64,000 nucleotides of DNA, taken from positions 30,162-94,161 of the forward strand of contig JACQCZ010000005.1 in assembly GCA_016201405.1 (NCBI GenBank), read 5' to 3'. Position 1 is the first letter of the stretch, and each line of letters starts with the position of its first letter. A program made the translations under genes and the position numbers. The DNA is from Candidatus Acetothermia bacterium (GTDB taxonomy: Bacteria > Bipolaricaulota > Bipolaricaulia > RBG-16-55-9). The notes beneath the pieces are model-generated. The model was not told the DNA's origin, did not search any database, and saw only the letters and a program-made list of their open reading frames with translations. Below, piece by piece: positions 27,918 through 37,623 of the stretch.

Positions 27918-28819
27918 AGATCGGCATTCTGTCGAGAAAACCAGAATTGTATTCGACCCGCAGGCTTGTGGAAGCAGCCAGGCAGCGTGGTCACGAAGTT
28001 CATGTTATTGACCCGCTCAAATGCTATATGAATATCACGCCTCACCGCCCAGCCATCCACTATCGGGGCGAAAATTTAGAAGGTTTTGATGCCATCATCC
28101 CGCGCATCGGAGCATCCATCACCTATTACGGAACGGCAGTCGTGAGGCAGTTCGAGATGATGGGCGTCTTCTCGCTTAATGAATCGGTGGCTGTCACCCG
28201 AGCACGAGATAAACTGCGCAGTCTTCAGCTCCTCTCTCGCAAAGGCATTGGACTTCCAGTGACAGGTTTTGCGCACTCCACAAAGTTCAAAAATGATCTG
28301 ATCGAAATGGTGAGCGGCTCTCCGCTCATCATCAAGCTGATTGAAGGGACTCAAGGCAAAGGAGTCGTTCTTGCTGAGACGCAGAAAGCGGCAGAGAGCG
28401 TGATAGAGGCCTTTGAAAAACTGGATGCCAACTTCTTGGTGCAAGAATTCATAAAAGAGGCAGCCGGACGAGACATTCGCTGCTTTATTGTTGGCGACAA
28501 AGTCGTGGCTGCGATGATGCGAAAGAGCAAAGAGGGTGAGTTTCGCTCCAATCTTCATCGAGGTGGCGAAGCCACACCGATCAAGATCACCCCAGAAGAG
28601 CGGACCATGTCCGTTCGTGCCGCCAAGATCATCGGGCTCAATGTCTCAGGCGTCGACATCTTGCGCTCCAAGCATGGCCCGCTCGTGATGGAGGTCAATT
28701 CGTCCCCAGGTTTACAAGGAATCGAGAAAGCAACTGGCAAAGATGTCGCAGGGATGATTATTGATTTCGTCGAAAAGCATGCCAGACCTGGCAACACACG
28801 CACACGAGGCAAGGGGTAG
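27914..28819 (+). CDS. rimK: RimK-family ATP-grasp alpha-L-glutamate ligase
   Basis: [21 protein letters not shown]...[26 protein letters not shown]...[18 protein letters not shown]-like ATP-grasp motifs. Confidence 0.92.
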   Translation: MKIGILSRKPELYSTRRLVEAARQRGHEVHVIDPLKCYMNITPHRPAIHYRGENLEGFDAIIPRIGASITYYGTAVVRQFEMMGVFSLNESVAVTRARDKLRSLQLLSRKGIGLPVTGFAHSTKFKNDLIEMVSGSPLIIKLIEGTQGKGVVLAETQKAAESVIEAFEKLDANFLVQEFIKEAAGRDIRCFIVGDKVVAAMMRKSKEGEFRSNLHRGGEATPIKITPEERTMSVRAAKIIGLNVSGVDILRSKHGPLVMEVNSSPGLQGIEKATGKDVAGMIIDFVEKHARPGNTRTRGKG

Positions 28820-29080
28820 TGCTGTCATTTCATGACTGACCCGTTTCAAATTTTCACTCCACTGGCCCGAAGGCCTCTTCGAACTTGGAAGCCATAGACA
28901 GTTCCTCATCCAACAAGATTGATAACGAGATAGATTCAGATAAATGGCTTCCTAACTTGACTTCCTCAATTCAATTTGGTATTCTTTTTAACAGATCAGA
29001 GTTGGTCTTACAGTCATATCACACGAATTTTGCGCTGGTTGGAAACTGAATCCGAGCAAATTAGCTAGGAGGAAAAGTCA

Positions 29081-29545
29081 ATGGCGATTGCTCTTATGAT
29101 GCACAAAAATGAGCATACCCCTGATGAGTTGAGACAATTGGCGGAAGCGCCTTATTTTAGCGCGAACCTTGTTCGTGTTAGCCTTGACTTGCAAGAGAGC
29201 AGACCTAAGCGGCGTGAGTCGAGTCCAGCACCTCACTTGAAAGATATGGCCGACCGGGATTTCCTTCCTCCAGGTACACCATTGCGAAGTCACGGAATTG
29301 CTCCTAGTACACGCACAAAATTTGAAATGATCGTGAAGGCTGAATTGCCTATTGTAGATCAAGATCAACTCGATAAATTTATGAATGCGCGTCAGCTTGG
29401 CTCGCTCTTGAAAAAGCATCCCGAATTGCAGTCAGATCAATCGGTGAGCGAGCTCTATTCGTTGCTCAAGATTGTATCGAAGCTCGGGTTCTGTGTAGGC
29501 TGGTATGAAGACCTGCAAGAGAATCGCCCTAAGGGCTGGCGCTAA
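29081..29545 (+). CDS. Hypothetical protein
   Basis: 154 aa ORF with AGGAGG RBS; no family recognised. Confidence 0.5.
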   Translation: MAIALMMHKNEHTPDELRQLAEAPYFSANLVRVSLDLQESRPKRRESSPAPHLKDMADRDFLPPGTPLRSHGIAPSTRTKFEMIVKAELPIVDQDQLDKFMNARQLGSLLKKHPELQSDQSVSELYSLLKIVSKLGFCVGWYEDLQENRPKGWR

Positions 29546-29884
29546 CTTCAACCGATCTTCTAAGCTGGATTTGCTGTAACCCCAATCCAGTTGGGCATTT
29601 CAGTGATGAGGCTGCAAGTTTTAAGCAACTCTTTCCATTTTTCTGCGTATAGCTCCTAAGATATCTTCTGCTGAACGCAAAGAGGGCTTGACTTGCAGCC
29701 TCGAACCGCGTCCTCTGATCCACGCTCTGCCTGGGTCAAGCACTTTTCTAACTGCTCCCGACAAAATAAACTGCATCACGACTGGATCTTTCTATTCTCT
29801 GGAAGCCTCTCTTCAAATACGCTATCGTAATGGATCTGTTCCCAGAGGTGAATTACCATCACTCGCAAGCTGACCCCGAAAGAG

Positions 29885-32299
29885 TTGAAGCGACGTCTTG
29901 ATCCCAGCCTTTTGCGCTTCAAAACGACTGAAGAGTGTAAGCCGCTGCATTCGATCATTGGACAGCAGCGTGCCGTCAAAGCTCTGGAGCTTGGTCTTGG
30001 CATCAAAGACTTTCGTTACAACATCTATGTGGCCGGAAGTGCTGGAACAGGCAAAGATTCGACAGTTAGCGCCTTTCTAAGAGACGTCTCAGCCAAAGAG
30101 CCTGTCCCGCCGGACCTTTGCTATGTCTATAACTTTGCGAAGCCCTACCGGCCACAGGTTCTAGAGCTGCCGCCTGGCATGGGCAAGCGGCTCCAGGTCG
30201 ATATGCGCAAGCTGATCGAGCGCCTCAAGCGAGACATTCCCGCGGCATTGGAATCGGAAGATTATCAGAAGAGAAGAAGATCGATTGAGAGCGAATTTGA
30301 AGTCATTCGAAACAGGCTCTTTGAAGATCTATCAAAGCGCGCAGAAGTGCAGGGATTTGTGATCAAGCAGACCGACCAAGGGCTGGCTGGCGTCCCGCTG
30401 ATCGGAGGCGAACCGCTCAGCGAAGAGAAGCTCCATGCCATGAGCATGGAAGAGCTTCAGGCGGTTGATAAGAAGGTCGATGATGCTCAGCCTAATCTGC
30501 AAAAGATGTTTCGCGAAGCCTTTGTCCGGACTCAGCAGCTGGAAGAGCGCCGCGATGACCGAATGAAGTCGCTGGAGCAGCGGATCACAAAGCTTGTCTT
30601 GTTGCCGCTCATTGAAGACCTCTGTGAGAAATACTGCGACCACAAAAATGCCGTCAACTATATTCTGGCTCTCAAAGATGACATTTTGGGCCATCTCACC
30701 GACTTTATTCCCAAGCCCGAGGAGAAGGGTGAAGGTGAGGACTCTGCCAACCCAGCCGCAGATGGATATGGCTTTCACGGTGAGCTCTCTGACCCGATGA
30801 CGCGCTACGACGTCAACGTGGTTGTGGATCACAGCAGTACGAGTGGCGCTCCCGTGGTCACAGTCAACAATGCAACGTATTCCAATCTCTTTGGACGTGT
30901 GGAGCGGCACATGCATTACGGCGTCATGATTTCAGACTTTACCATGATCCGCGCTGGTGCGTTGCACGAAGCGCGCGGCGGTTTTTTGGTTCTGAGCGCC
31001 GAGAATCTATTCAAGAATTGGATGAGTTGGGAGGCACTAAAATCAGCACTTCGCTGTGGCAGTATTGAGATGGAAGATCCTGGCTTTATGCAGGTCTACC
31101 CCACAGTCTCTGAAGGAGTGCGGCCTGAACCGGCTCCTATGGATGTAAAAGTGATTATGGTCGGCAGTGAAGAGCTCTACTTGACGTTGCAGACATACGA
31201 TGAAGAGTTCCGCAAGCTGTTCAATGTCAAGAGCGACTTTGACGATGTGATGGAATGGAAGAATGAGTATATTCACCAGTTTGGCCCTTTCATTCGGGCG
31301 CGGATTGACGAGAGGTCCGGGCTCAAGCACTTTGACCGAACTGGGGTGGCGCGAGTCGTTGAATATGCTTCCGAGCTCACTGAAGATCAAGATAAGCTCT
31401 CTGCCCAATTTAGCGAATTGATGACAGTCATTCGTGAAGCGAGCTATTGGGCCAGCCAAGCCAAATCGAAGTATGTCACAGCTAAACACGTCGACAAGGC
31501 CGTTGAAGAGAAGATTTACAGACACAACCTAGTCGAAGAGAAGATTCAAGAGCTGATCTCAAAAGGGGATATTTTAGTAGACATAACAGGAAAAGTAGTG
31601 GGTCAAGTCAATGGGCTCTACGTCGTAGGCTGGGGAGACTTTTCGTTTGGTCGGCCCGCGCGCATTACGGCGGCAGTCTATGCGGGCAAAGATGGCGTGA
31701 TGAGCATCGAGCGCGAGGCGGAGCTCTCCGGAACAACGCACACCAAGGGATTGCTCATCTTGAAGGGCTGGCTCGGGGGGCGGTTCGCCAAAAAGCGACC
31801 ACTGAGTCTGACAGCCAGCATCACCTTTGAGCAGAGCTATTCAATGGTTGATGGAGACAGCGCCTCTTCGACCGAGCTCTATGCGCTCATCTCGACGCTG
31901 GCTGATCTGCCCATTCGCCAAGGCATTGCAGTGACTGGCTCCGTCAATCAAAAGGGCGAGATTCAGCCCATTGGCGGCGTCAATGAGAAGATTGAGGGGT
32001 TTTTTGAGGTCTGCAAAGCGAAAGGCGATCTAACAGGCGACCAGGGCGTGATGATTCCTTATCAGAATATCCGCAATCTTTCGCTCAATGAAAAGGTGGT
32101 CACTTCTATCAAGAAAGGCAAATTCCACATCTGGGCAATCAAGACCGTCGAAGAAGGAATTGAGCTGCTTACGGGTCAAAAGGCAGGGAACTTGGGTAAG
32201 AGTGGAAAGTACACAAAAGACAGTGTTTATGCCCGCGTGGACGAGCGATTGCAGGAGTTGGAAGACAGCCTCAAACAATCGAGCGAAGCAGGCAATTAA
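29885..32299 (+). CDS. LonB-like AAA ATPase/protease (AAA_32 plus Lon protease domain)
   Basis: Walker A AGSAGTGKDST; Lon dyad SMVDGDSASSTELYALISTLADLPIRQGIAVTGSVNQKGEIQPIGGVNEKIEGFF; start codon uncertain (TTG or upstream). Confidence 0.9.
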   Translation: MKRRLDPSLLRFKTTEECKPLHSIIGQQRAVKALELGLGIKDFRYNIYVAGSAGTGKDSTVSAFLRDVSAKEPVPPDLCYVYNFAKPYRPQVLELPPGMGKRLQVDMRKLIERLKRDIPAALESEDYQKRRRSIESEFEVIRNRLFEDLSKRAEVQGFVIKQTDQGLAGVPLIGGEPLSEEKLHAMSMEELQAVDKKVDDAQPNLQKMFREAFVRTQQLEERRDDRMKSLEQRITKLVLLPLIEDLCEKYCDHKNAVNYILALKDDILGHLTDFIPKPEEKGEGEDSANPAADGYGFHGELSDPMTRYDVNVVVDHSSTSGAPVVTVNNATYSNLFGRVERHMHYGVMISDFTMIRAGALHEARGGFLVLSAENLFKNWMSWEALKSALRCGSIEMEDPGFMQVYPTVSEGVRPEPAPMDVKVIMVGSEELYLTLQTYDEEFRKLFNVKSDFDDVMEWKNEYIHQFGPFIRARIDERSGLKHFDRTGVARVVEYASELTEDQDKLSAQFSELMTVIREASYWASQAKSKYVTAKHVDKAVEEKIYRHNLVEEKIQELISKGDILVDITGKVVGQVNGLYVVGWGDFSFGRPARITAAVYAGKDGVMSIEREAELSGTTHTKGLLILKGWLGGRFAKKRPLSLTASITFEQSYSMVDGDSASSTELYALISTLADLPIRQGIAVTGSVNQKGEIQPIGGVNEKIEGFFEVCKAKGDLTGDQGVMIPYQNIRNLSLNEKVVTSIKKGKFHIWAIKTVEEGIELLTGQKAGNLGKSGKYTKDSVYARVDERLQELEDSLKQSSEAGN

Positions 32300-32303
32300 A
32301 TTA

Positions 32304-33506
32304 TTAGAGTCCCAATGATTTTGCAATGGTCTCTTTTTGAATCTCGTCAGTTCCTTCGACAATTCGCAGGACACGCGCTGTACGAAAGACCCTCTCAATT
32401 GGAAGCTCCTTCATCAATCCCATAGCGCCATGAATCTGAACTGCGCGGTCTGCCAGACGAAAGAGCATATTGGTCGCATACCACTTGACCATTGAGCTTT
32501 CTTGAATAATTGAGTCGCCCTGATCCATCTTCCAGGCGGCATGGAGCAGCATCTGCTCCGCAGCGTAGAGCTCAGCAGCTGATTCAGCCAGCATTCCCCG
32601 GATGTGCTGATATTTGGAGATTGGCTTACCAAAGGCAGTGCGCTGTGTGGCATATTCCACGCACCTTTCGATCAGATAGTGAGCGAGGCCGATGCTCATT
32701 GAAGCGATATTGAGTCGCCCGATGCCGAGCCAGCCCATGGCGGTGTAGAATCCCGTTCCTTCTTGGCCGATCACATTCTCTGCCGGGACTCTGCAATTCT
32801 CAAAGATCAGCTCTGCCTGACCGCCATCATCAATGATGCTGCGGGTGATCTTGCCCACCTGAAATCCTGGCCGATCCCGCTCTACGATAAAGGCCGTGAC
32901 ACCCATATAGCCCTGTTCTTTGTAGGTCTTGGGGTCTGTGACGGCAAAGACTTGCGCAAAGTCGGCATCAGCCGCATTGGAGATGAAGGTCTTCATGCCA
33001 TTGAGAACATAGCTATCGCCCTTGCGCTCGGCTTTAGTTTTCAGGTTTTTTATATCAGAGCCTGCTTCGGGTTCGGTCAATCCAAAACAGGTCGATATCT
33101 CGCCACGAATGAGCGGCTTGAGAAATTTCTCTTGTTGTGGCTGAGAGAGCTGGAGCAACATGGGGCTAGGGCCTTCTGCCCCTGACAATGTGAATACATT
33201 GAGCCCAGGGCCGTAGCGAAAGACCTCTTTGTACGCAAGCGCAATGCCGACCCGGTTGATGGCGCCTCCACCTATTTCAGCAGGCATGTGCATGGCATAG
33301 TAGCCGAGCTTTGCAGAGCTGCGCCGCACTTGTTGAATCACTCGCTTGAATTCAGGGACGAGACTCCCATCCTCATTGAGGCGGGCGCGCTCGTCTTCCA
33401 AGTATTTTTTATTCTCTTCGTCGAGAGGCAGAACGTCTTTCTCTATAAAGGAGCGGAGCCCCTTCACGATCATCTGATGCTCTTCACTACGGTTGAAATC
33501 GGTCAT
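32304..33506 (-). CDS. Acyl-CoA dehydrogenase
   Basis: CFGLTEPEAGSD, YATQRTAFGKPISKYQ, IHGAMGLMKELPIERVFRTARVLRIVEGTDEIQ. Confidence 0.92.
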   Translation of the reverse strand: MTDFNRSEEHQMIVKGLRSFIEKDVLPLDEENKKYLEDERARLNEDGSLVPEFKRVIQQVRRSSAKLGYYAMHMPAEIGGGAINRVGIALAYKEVFRYGPGLNVFTLSGAEGPSPMLLQLSQPQQEKFLKPLIRGEISTCFGLTEPEAGSDIKNLKTKAERKGDSYVLNGMKTFISNAADADFAQVFAVTDPKTYKEQGYMGVTAFIVERDRPGFQVGKITRSIIDDGGQAELIFENCRVPAENVIGQEGTGFYTAMGWLGIGRLNIASMSIGLAHYLIERCVEYATQRTAFGKPISKYQHIRGMLAESAAELYAAEQMLLHAAWKMDQGDSIIQESSMVKWYATNMLFRLADRAVQIHGAMGLMKELPIERVFRTARVLRIVEGTDEIQKETIAKSLGL

Positions 33507-34060
33507 ACCTGCTTTGCAGTGTAATCATCACGATAGGTCACTTGCAAAGCATTGTTGAACATATTGAGCAGGTTGATGAGGCCAATCAAGAAGGTCAGCT
33601 CTACGATCTCTTCGTCAGAGAAATTGGCTTTGAGCTCTGTGAAGAGGGCATCACTGACGCGATTGGAGTCCTTCATCATCGCTTCTGTATATTTAAGAGC
33701 CAGCTCTTCACGATTGGTCAGATTGCTGGGCGCCTCTAGCTGGTCAATTTGAAGCTGCGGAATCCCAATCATGCGCATGATGGCGCGGTGGGAGCTGGTG
33801 CAAAATTGGCACTGGTTCTCTTGAGAGGACTTCAGAATCACTTTCTCTTTGAGGGGTCTCTCCAATAGACCACCCGGATAGATCCCAATGCCCGTTTCGC
33901 CAAAAGCCTTCAAAATCTCAGGGCGCAGAGACATTGCCTGCAGCATTTCGACGGGCATCTTGCCTGCTTCAAAGAGGGCCTTGCTCTCTTTGAAAGCTGG
34001 ATGATCTTTGAGATCCTCAAAGACTTGCCTCACTGCTTTAGGATCGATGTTGACGCGCAT
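33503..34060 (-). CDS. Carboxymuconolactone decarboxylase/AhpD-like protein
   Basis: NQCQFCTSSHRAIMRMIGIP (CxxC...H). Confidence 0.82.
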   Translation of the reverse strand: MRVNIDPKAVRQVFEDLKDHPAFKESKALFEAGKMPVEMLQAMSLRPEILKAFGETGIGIYPGGLLERPLKEKVILKSSQENQCQFCTSSHRAIMRMIGIPQLQIDQLEAPSNLTNREELALKYTEAMMKDSNRVSDALFTELKANFSDEEIVELTFLIGLINLLNMFNNALQVTYRDDYTAKQV

Positions 34061-34069
34061 GGAATCTTA

Positions 34070-35731
34070 TTACACCGTAATCTTAGTGCCGTCCAGCCTT
34101 GTGAATGTAAAACCATCAAATTTTTCGTTGTATGTCGATTTGAGCTCGCCAAGAACACTGATGGCGACTGCCTCACCCAGCTTCATGCCTTCAATGCCAT
34201 CGGTGCGATAGTGAATGCCTGCGAAATCACGCCCCAAGGCAATGTTGGCTCCTAGTTTATTGAGCTCGCCACCAACTGTGAGGCTTTGGCCGTTGTAATG
34301 GAGCAGAGCCGTGCCATCAGCATTGGGTACTGCTGGGTTTGGAATCACAAAAGACTCATCAAAGAATGCTTTCAACACTGTAATACAGGCCCCCGCCATG
34401 GTGGCATGACCCGATGGATAGGAGGGGTGAGCCGGTGCCCCTTCAGGATACGCTTGCGGTAACAAAAAGGTGCCAAAGCGCCGTGATGTCTCTTGAACGG
34501 CATCAGAATAGAGAACGTCATTATGGATTAAGTAGCCCTTATTGGCAGTGAGGTGATTATGAATGCGTCCGCCAAATTCCTCGGGTCTTAGACGTCTGTT
34601 GACCAGCCATTTCTGAAACCAGGCACATTTGAGCGCGCGATTGCAGACACTGCCAAAGAGATAAAAGATGTGTGGATACCCAAATGTGGCAAATCCCACT
34701 TGAGTCTTGGAATGGATGTATGGGTTTCCGGCATTGAGTGGCGCGTTCATCGCCATCAAAATGAAAGCAGCGCTGACATAGGGATGATAGGCCATGTCCT
34801 GATGCACATATATCGTTAGGTCGCGGCCATTTCGGATGTATCTTGGAGTCTTGTCAATCTGGTTCTTTCCAGAATAGGTGCCCTGTTGCAGGTTGAGCCA
34901 GGTTCTGTAGTCCGATGCGAAGTCATCGCCTGCCACAGCCGTCTGAATGCGCTGTTCCATAGGTGCGGCTCCATATTGAACGGGTTTTGCAAGAAATTGC
35001 GAGATATATGGGCCTGTCAAATCTCCGGGTGTATCGCCACGGAATAATGTTCTTTTAGTCACTCGTTTCTTTTCTTTGGGGCCCTGGAAGGTAGTCATCC
35101 GCGAAAGATCGCTCGCGGCTTGCTGCGTCAATGGATTGGTCTCATATTCAGCAAACGGGATATCTCGGGTGAGAGCTTGCCAGTAGAGCTCCACCATCTC
35201 ACTTGCGGATTGTGGCACCACAAAGGATGGTGCAGCGGGCATGCTCATGTGGTGCGAATCTGGACCTTCCAGCTCATAGGCAAAAGCGGCTTGTGGATTG
35301 ACCAGCTTGATTGAGCCGCGCTGCGGAATCGCTTCAAATGCATCAGGGTCTGCAGACTGGAGGGCGGCTAAGAGTTTTGCATATGCATCCAATCGGACTT
35401 CACCCAAATCATTATGAGGAAGAGTCTTGGTGAAGCTGGCGATGGCATCTGGGAATAGCTGCTCGTCTCCATTGCAAGGAAAATCAGGCATGGGCACCAA
35501 GCGCTGACGCATGGCCAATCTCTCACGAAGGGCATAGGCCAAGTCGGCTCGCTTCGCTGCAATCTGCGCGATAGAGGTGCACGGAACGGCTTCCGCCGCT
35601 TCAACTGTGGATTCTTGCCAAGCTGTAAATGAGAGCCTACTTGCAGTGAGCGCAACTAGTGCTGCGCTCTTGACTCCAGAGAGAAAATCTCGCCGACTCC
35701 ATGCGTGTCCAGACAATAGACCACCCCTCAT
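34070..35731 (-). CDS. Vanadium-dependent haloperoxidase/PAP2-like secreted protein with Tat-like signal
   Basis: SRRDFLSGVKSAALVALTA; HPSYPSGHATMAGACITVLKAFF; GRDFAGIHYRTDGIEGM. Confidence 0.82.
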   Translation of the reverse strand: MRGGLLSGHAWSRRDFLSGVKSAALVALTASRLSFTAWQESTVEAAEAVPCTSIAQIAAKRADLAYALRERLAMRQRLVPMPDFPCNGDEQLFPDAIASFTKTLPHNDLGEVRLDAYAKLLAALQSADPDAFEAIPQRGSIKLVNPQAAFAYELEGPDSHHMSMPAAPSFVVPQSASEMVELYWQALTRDIPFAEYETNPLTQQAASDLSRMTTFQGPKEKKRVTKRTLFRGDTPGDLTGPYISQFLAKPVQYGAAPMEQRIQTAVAGDDFASDYRTWLNLQQGTYSGKNQIDKTPRYIRNGRDLTIYVHQDMAYHPYVSAAFILMAMNAPLNAGNPYIHSKTQVGFATFGYPHIFYLFGSVCNRALKCAWFQKWLVNRRLRPEEFGGRIHNHLTANKGYLIHNDVLYSDAVQETSRRFGTFLLPQAYPEGAPAHPSYPSGHATMAGACITVLKAFFDESFVIPNPAVPNADGTALLHYNGQSLTVGGELNKLGANIALGRDFAGIHYRTDGIEGMKLGEAVAISVLGELKSTYNEKFDGFTFTRLDGTKITV

Positions 35732-35748
35732 ATTCTTCACTACTCTAT

Positions 35749-35934
35749 TTATGCCTCTTTCTGCTCCTTCTTAACGAAATAGAGTAAATTAGAATTTCGG
35801 GAGTAGCCCAGGCTTTTGAAGACCTCGATCGAAGACAAATTCCCATCTTCAATGAGACATGCGATGACATTGATACCAAGATCACCGATGCGGGCTTTCG
35901 CATCAGGAATCAATTGGTGGGTAGTTCACTGCCT
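35749..35934 (-). pseudogene. GNAT acetyltransferase C-terminal remnant (copy A)
   Basis: Minus strand reads ...RQ*TTHQLIPDAKARIGDLGINVIACLIEDGNLSSIEVFKSLGYSRNSNLLYFVKKEQKEA*, aligning with the end of the intact gene at 36013-36453. Confidence 0.85.
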
Positions 35935-35939
35935 ATGGC

Positions 35940-35995
35940 TGACCAGCGCTGCGCTCTCGACTCCTTGCCTGTTCAGCCAACAGATCAACCCTCAT
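35940..35995 (-). pseudogene. Haloperoxidase 5'-end remnant (copy B) with 23-bp deletion
   Basis: ATGAGGGTTGATCTGTTGGCTGAACAGGCAAGGAGTC^GAGAGCGCAGCGCTGGT compared with the intact gene; 23 nt between GGAGTC direct repeats are missing. Confidence 0.75.
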
Positions 35996-36012
35996 ATTCT
36001 TCAATACTTTAT

Positions 36013-36453
36013 TTATGCCTCTTTGTGCTTCTTCTTGCTGAAATAGAGCAAATGAGGAGAATTTTGGGAATAGCCCAGGCTTTTGAAGACCTCGATCGAG
36101 GACAAGTTCCCATCTTCAATGAGGCACGCGATAACCTCAATGCCAAGATTGGTGATCCGGCTTTCCGCCTCTCGGATCAATCGGTGAGCGATTCCTTGCC
36201 GGCGATATGCTGGCGCAACCGCGACGCGATTGATCCAGCCCTTGCGCCCATCGTGCGTGCCAAAGACAGAGCCGATTATTTTAGAATCGAGTTGGGCCAC
36301 GAGATAGATGGCATTGCTCTTCTGGATCTCTTTTCCAATCTTCTCTTTGCGATCTCGCCCTTCAGGCTTAAAGGGCAGCTTTGACTCCTGCCAAAGTGCG
36401 ATCAGGGCGTCGTAATCTTCAATTCGCAGATCGCGGATGATGATCGAAGGCAT
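36013..36453 (-). CDS. GNAT-family N-acetyltransferase
   Basis: VAPAYRRQGIAHRLIREAE acetyl-CoA-binding motif. Confidence 0.9.
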   Translation of the reverse strand: MPSIIIRDLRIEDYDALIALWQESKLPFKPEGRDRKEKIGKEIQKSNAIYLVAQLDSKIIGSVFGTHDGRKGWINRVAVAPAYRRQGIAHRLIREAESRITNLGIEVIACLIEDGNLSSIEVFKSLGYSQNSPHLLYFSKKKHKEA

Positions 36454-36461
36454 TCAAATTG

Positions 36462-37619
36462 TTACGAATAAAACGTCTTGCCTTTGCTGGCCATCTCGCG
36501 CAGAAGCAGCGGGGCATCGTATCGCAAGTCGTTATGTTTAGCTTTGAGCTCATCCAGTTTTTTGACAATCTTATCTAAGCCAATCTCATCGGCTTTTGCG
36601 AGCGGTCCTTGAGGGAATCCTCCACCAAGCTGCATGGCTAGATCTATATCTTGTGGGTCCGCAGCGTCATCTTGCACTAGTCGTGCAGCGATTGCCGTCA
36701 TCATGGCGTACAGTGGCAGTGGATCAAAGCTACTAGCTGATGCAGCCTGATATTTGGCTCCAACGCCATTGGAATAATCATAAAAGCCATGCCCGCTCTT
36801 GCGGCCCAGCTGGCCTGCACTGACTTTTCTTTCCAGAACGGGCGGATTGGGAAGACCCGCCTCTTTGCGCACGTGATAGCCAATATCGAGTCCTGTGAGA
36901 TCGGCCAGCTCAAGGGGTCCCATCGGAAATTTTTCGGTGAACTTCATGCGGGCATCGATCGCTTCGGCAGGAATCTTTTCTCGCGAGATCTGCCACATCG
37001 CCTCGCCAATAAAGCCCTCAAAGATGGCACTCGTGATAAAGCCTCTCGTATCTTTGCGACAGACAATCGGTCTCTTTTTCAGCCTCTTGCTTAGCTCTAC
37101 TGTGATCTGTAATGTCGTATCGCTCGTCTTTTTGCCGCGAATCACTTCAATCAGCGACATCAGGATGGGGGGATTAAAAAAGTGCATTCCTATAACACGC
37201 TCCGGGCGTTCAGTGCCCGAAGCGATCTCGCTGATGGGGAGTGAGCTGGTGTTGGTTGCTAGAATTGCGTCGTCCTCGACAAAGCGCTCGAAGGTCTGAA
37301 AGAGCTCTTGCTTTAGAGCTAAATCTTCCGGAGAAGCTTCAATGACAAAGTCGGCTTCTAACAAAGCAACTCGCATATCCGTGAGAGGCGTGATGTGTTC
37401 AATGGCAGGCTGAACCTGCGATTTTGTAATCATCCCCTTCTCCGCCAGTTTTTCCAGGCTCCATTTGATCTTCTGATAGCCTGACAGGACCCGCTCTTCT
37501 GTGATGTCATAGAGATTGACCTCATAGTCGGCAAGCGCAGCCAGCTCAGCAATGCCATGCCCCATCGTTCCAGAGCCGATCACAGCGATTCTCCTGATAT
37601 TTTCAATCTTCACGGCCAT
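36462..37619 (-). CDS. 3-hydroxyacyl-CoA dehydrogenase
   Basis: IAVIGSGTMGHGIAELAALADYEV; MHFFNPP; KDTRGFI; GPLELADLTGLDI. Confidence 0.93.
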   Translation of the reverse strand: MAVKIENIRRIAVIGSGTMGHGIAELAALADYEVNLYDITEERVLSGYQKIKWSLEKLAEKGMITKSQVQPAIEHITPLTDMRVALLEADFVIEASPEDLALKQELFQTFERFVEDDAILATNTSSLPISEIASGTERPERVIGMHFFNPPILMSLIEVIRGKKTSDTTLQITVELSKRLKKRPIVCRKDTRGFITSAIFEGFIGEAMWQISREKIPAEAIDARMKFTEKFPMGPLELADLTGLDIGYHVRKEAGLPNPPVLERKVSAGQLGRKSGHGFYDYSNGVGAKYQAASASSFDPLPLYAMMTAIAARLVQDDAADPQDIDLAMQLGGGFPQGPLAKADEIGLDKIVKKLDELKAKHNDLRYDAPLLLREMASKGKTFYS

Positions 37620-37623
37620 CCCC

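Larger units (their letters stand above)
35655..36210. repeat. Diverged tandem duplication (offset about 264-267 bp) of the haloperoxidase 5' end plus GNAT 3' end
   Basis: cctcatattcttca at 35726 and 35990; tagcccaggcttttgaagacctcgatcga/g at 35804 and 36071; 17-bp intergenic spacer conserved in both copies. Confidence 0.85.

Noticed and set aside
29640-29740. Possible tRNA on the minus strand (ggttcgaggctgcaa)
   Set aside because: T-stem does not pair and no acceptor or anticodon arm could be drawn.
35914-36384. 156-aa plus-strand ORF over the GNAT gene
   Set aside because: Antisense to a clear acetyltransferase and to the duplicated remnants; no independent support.
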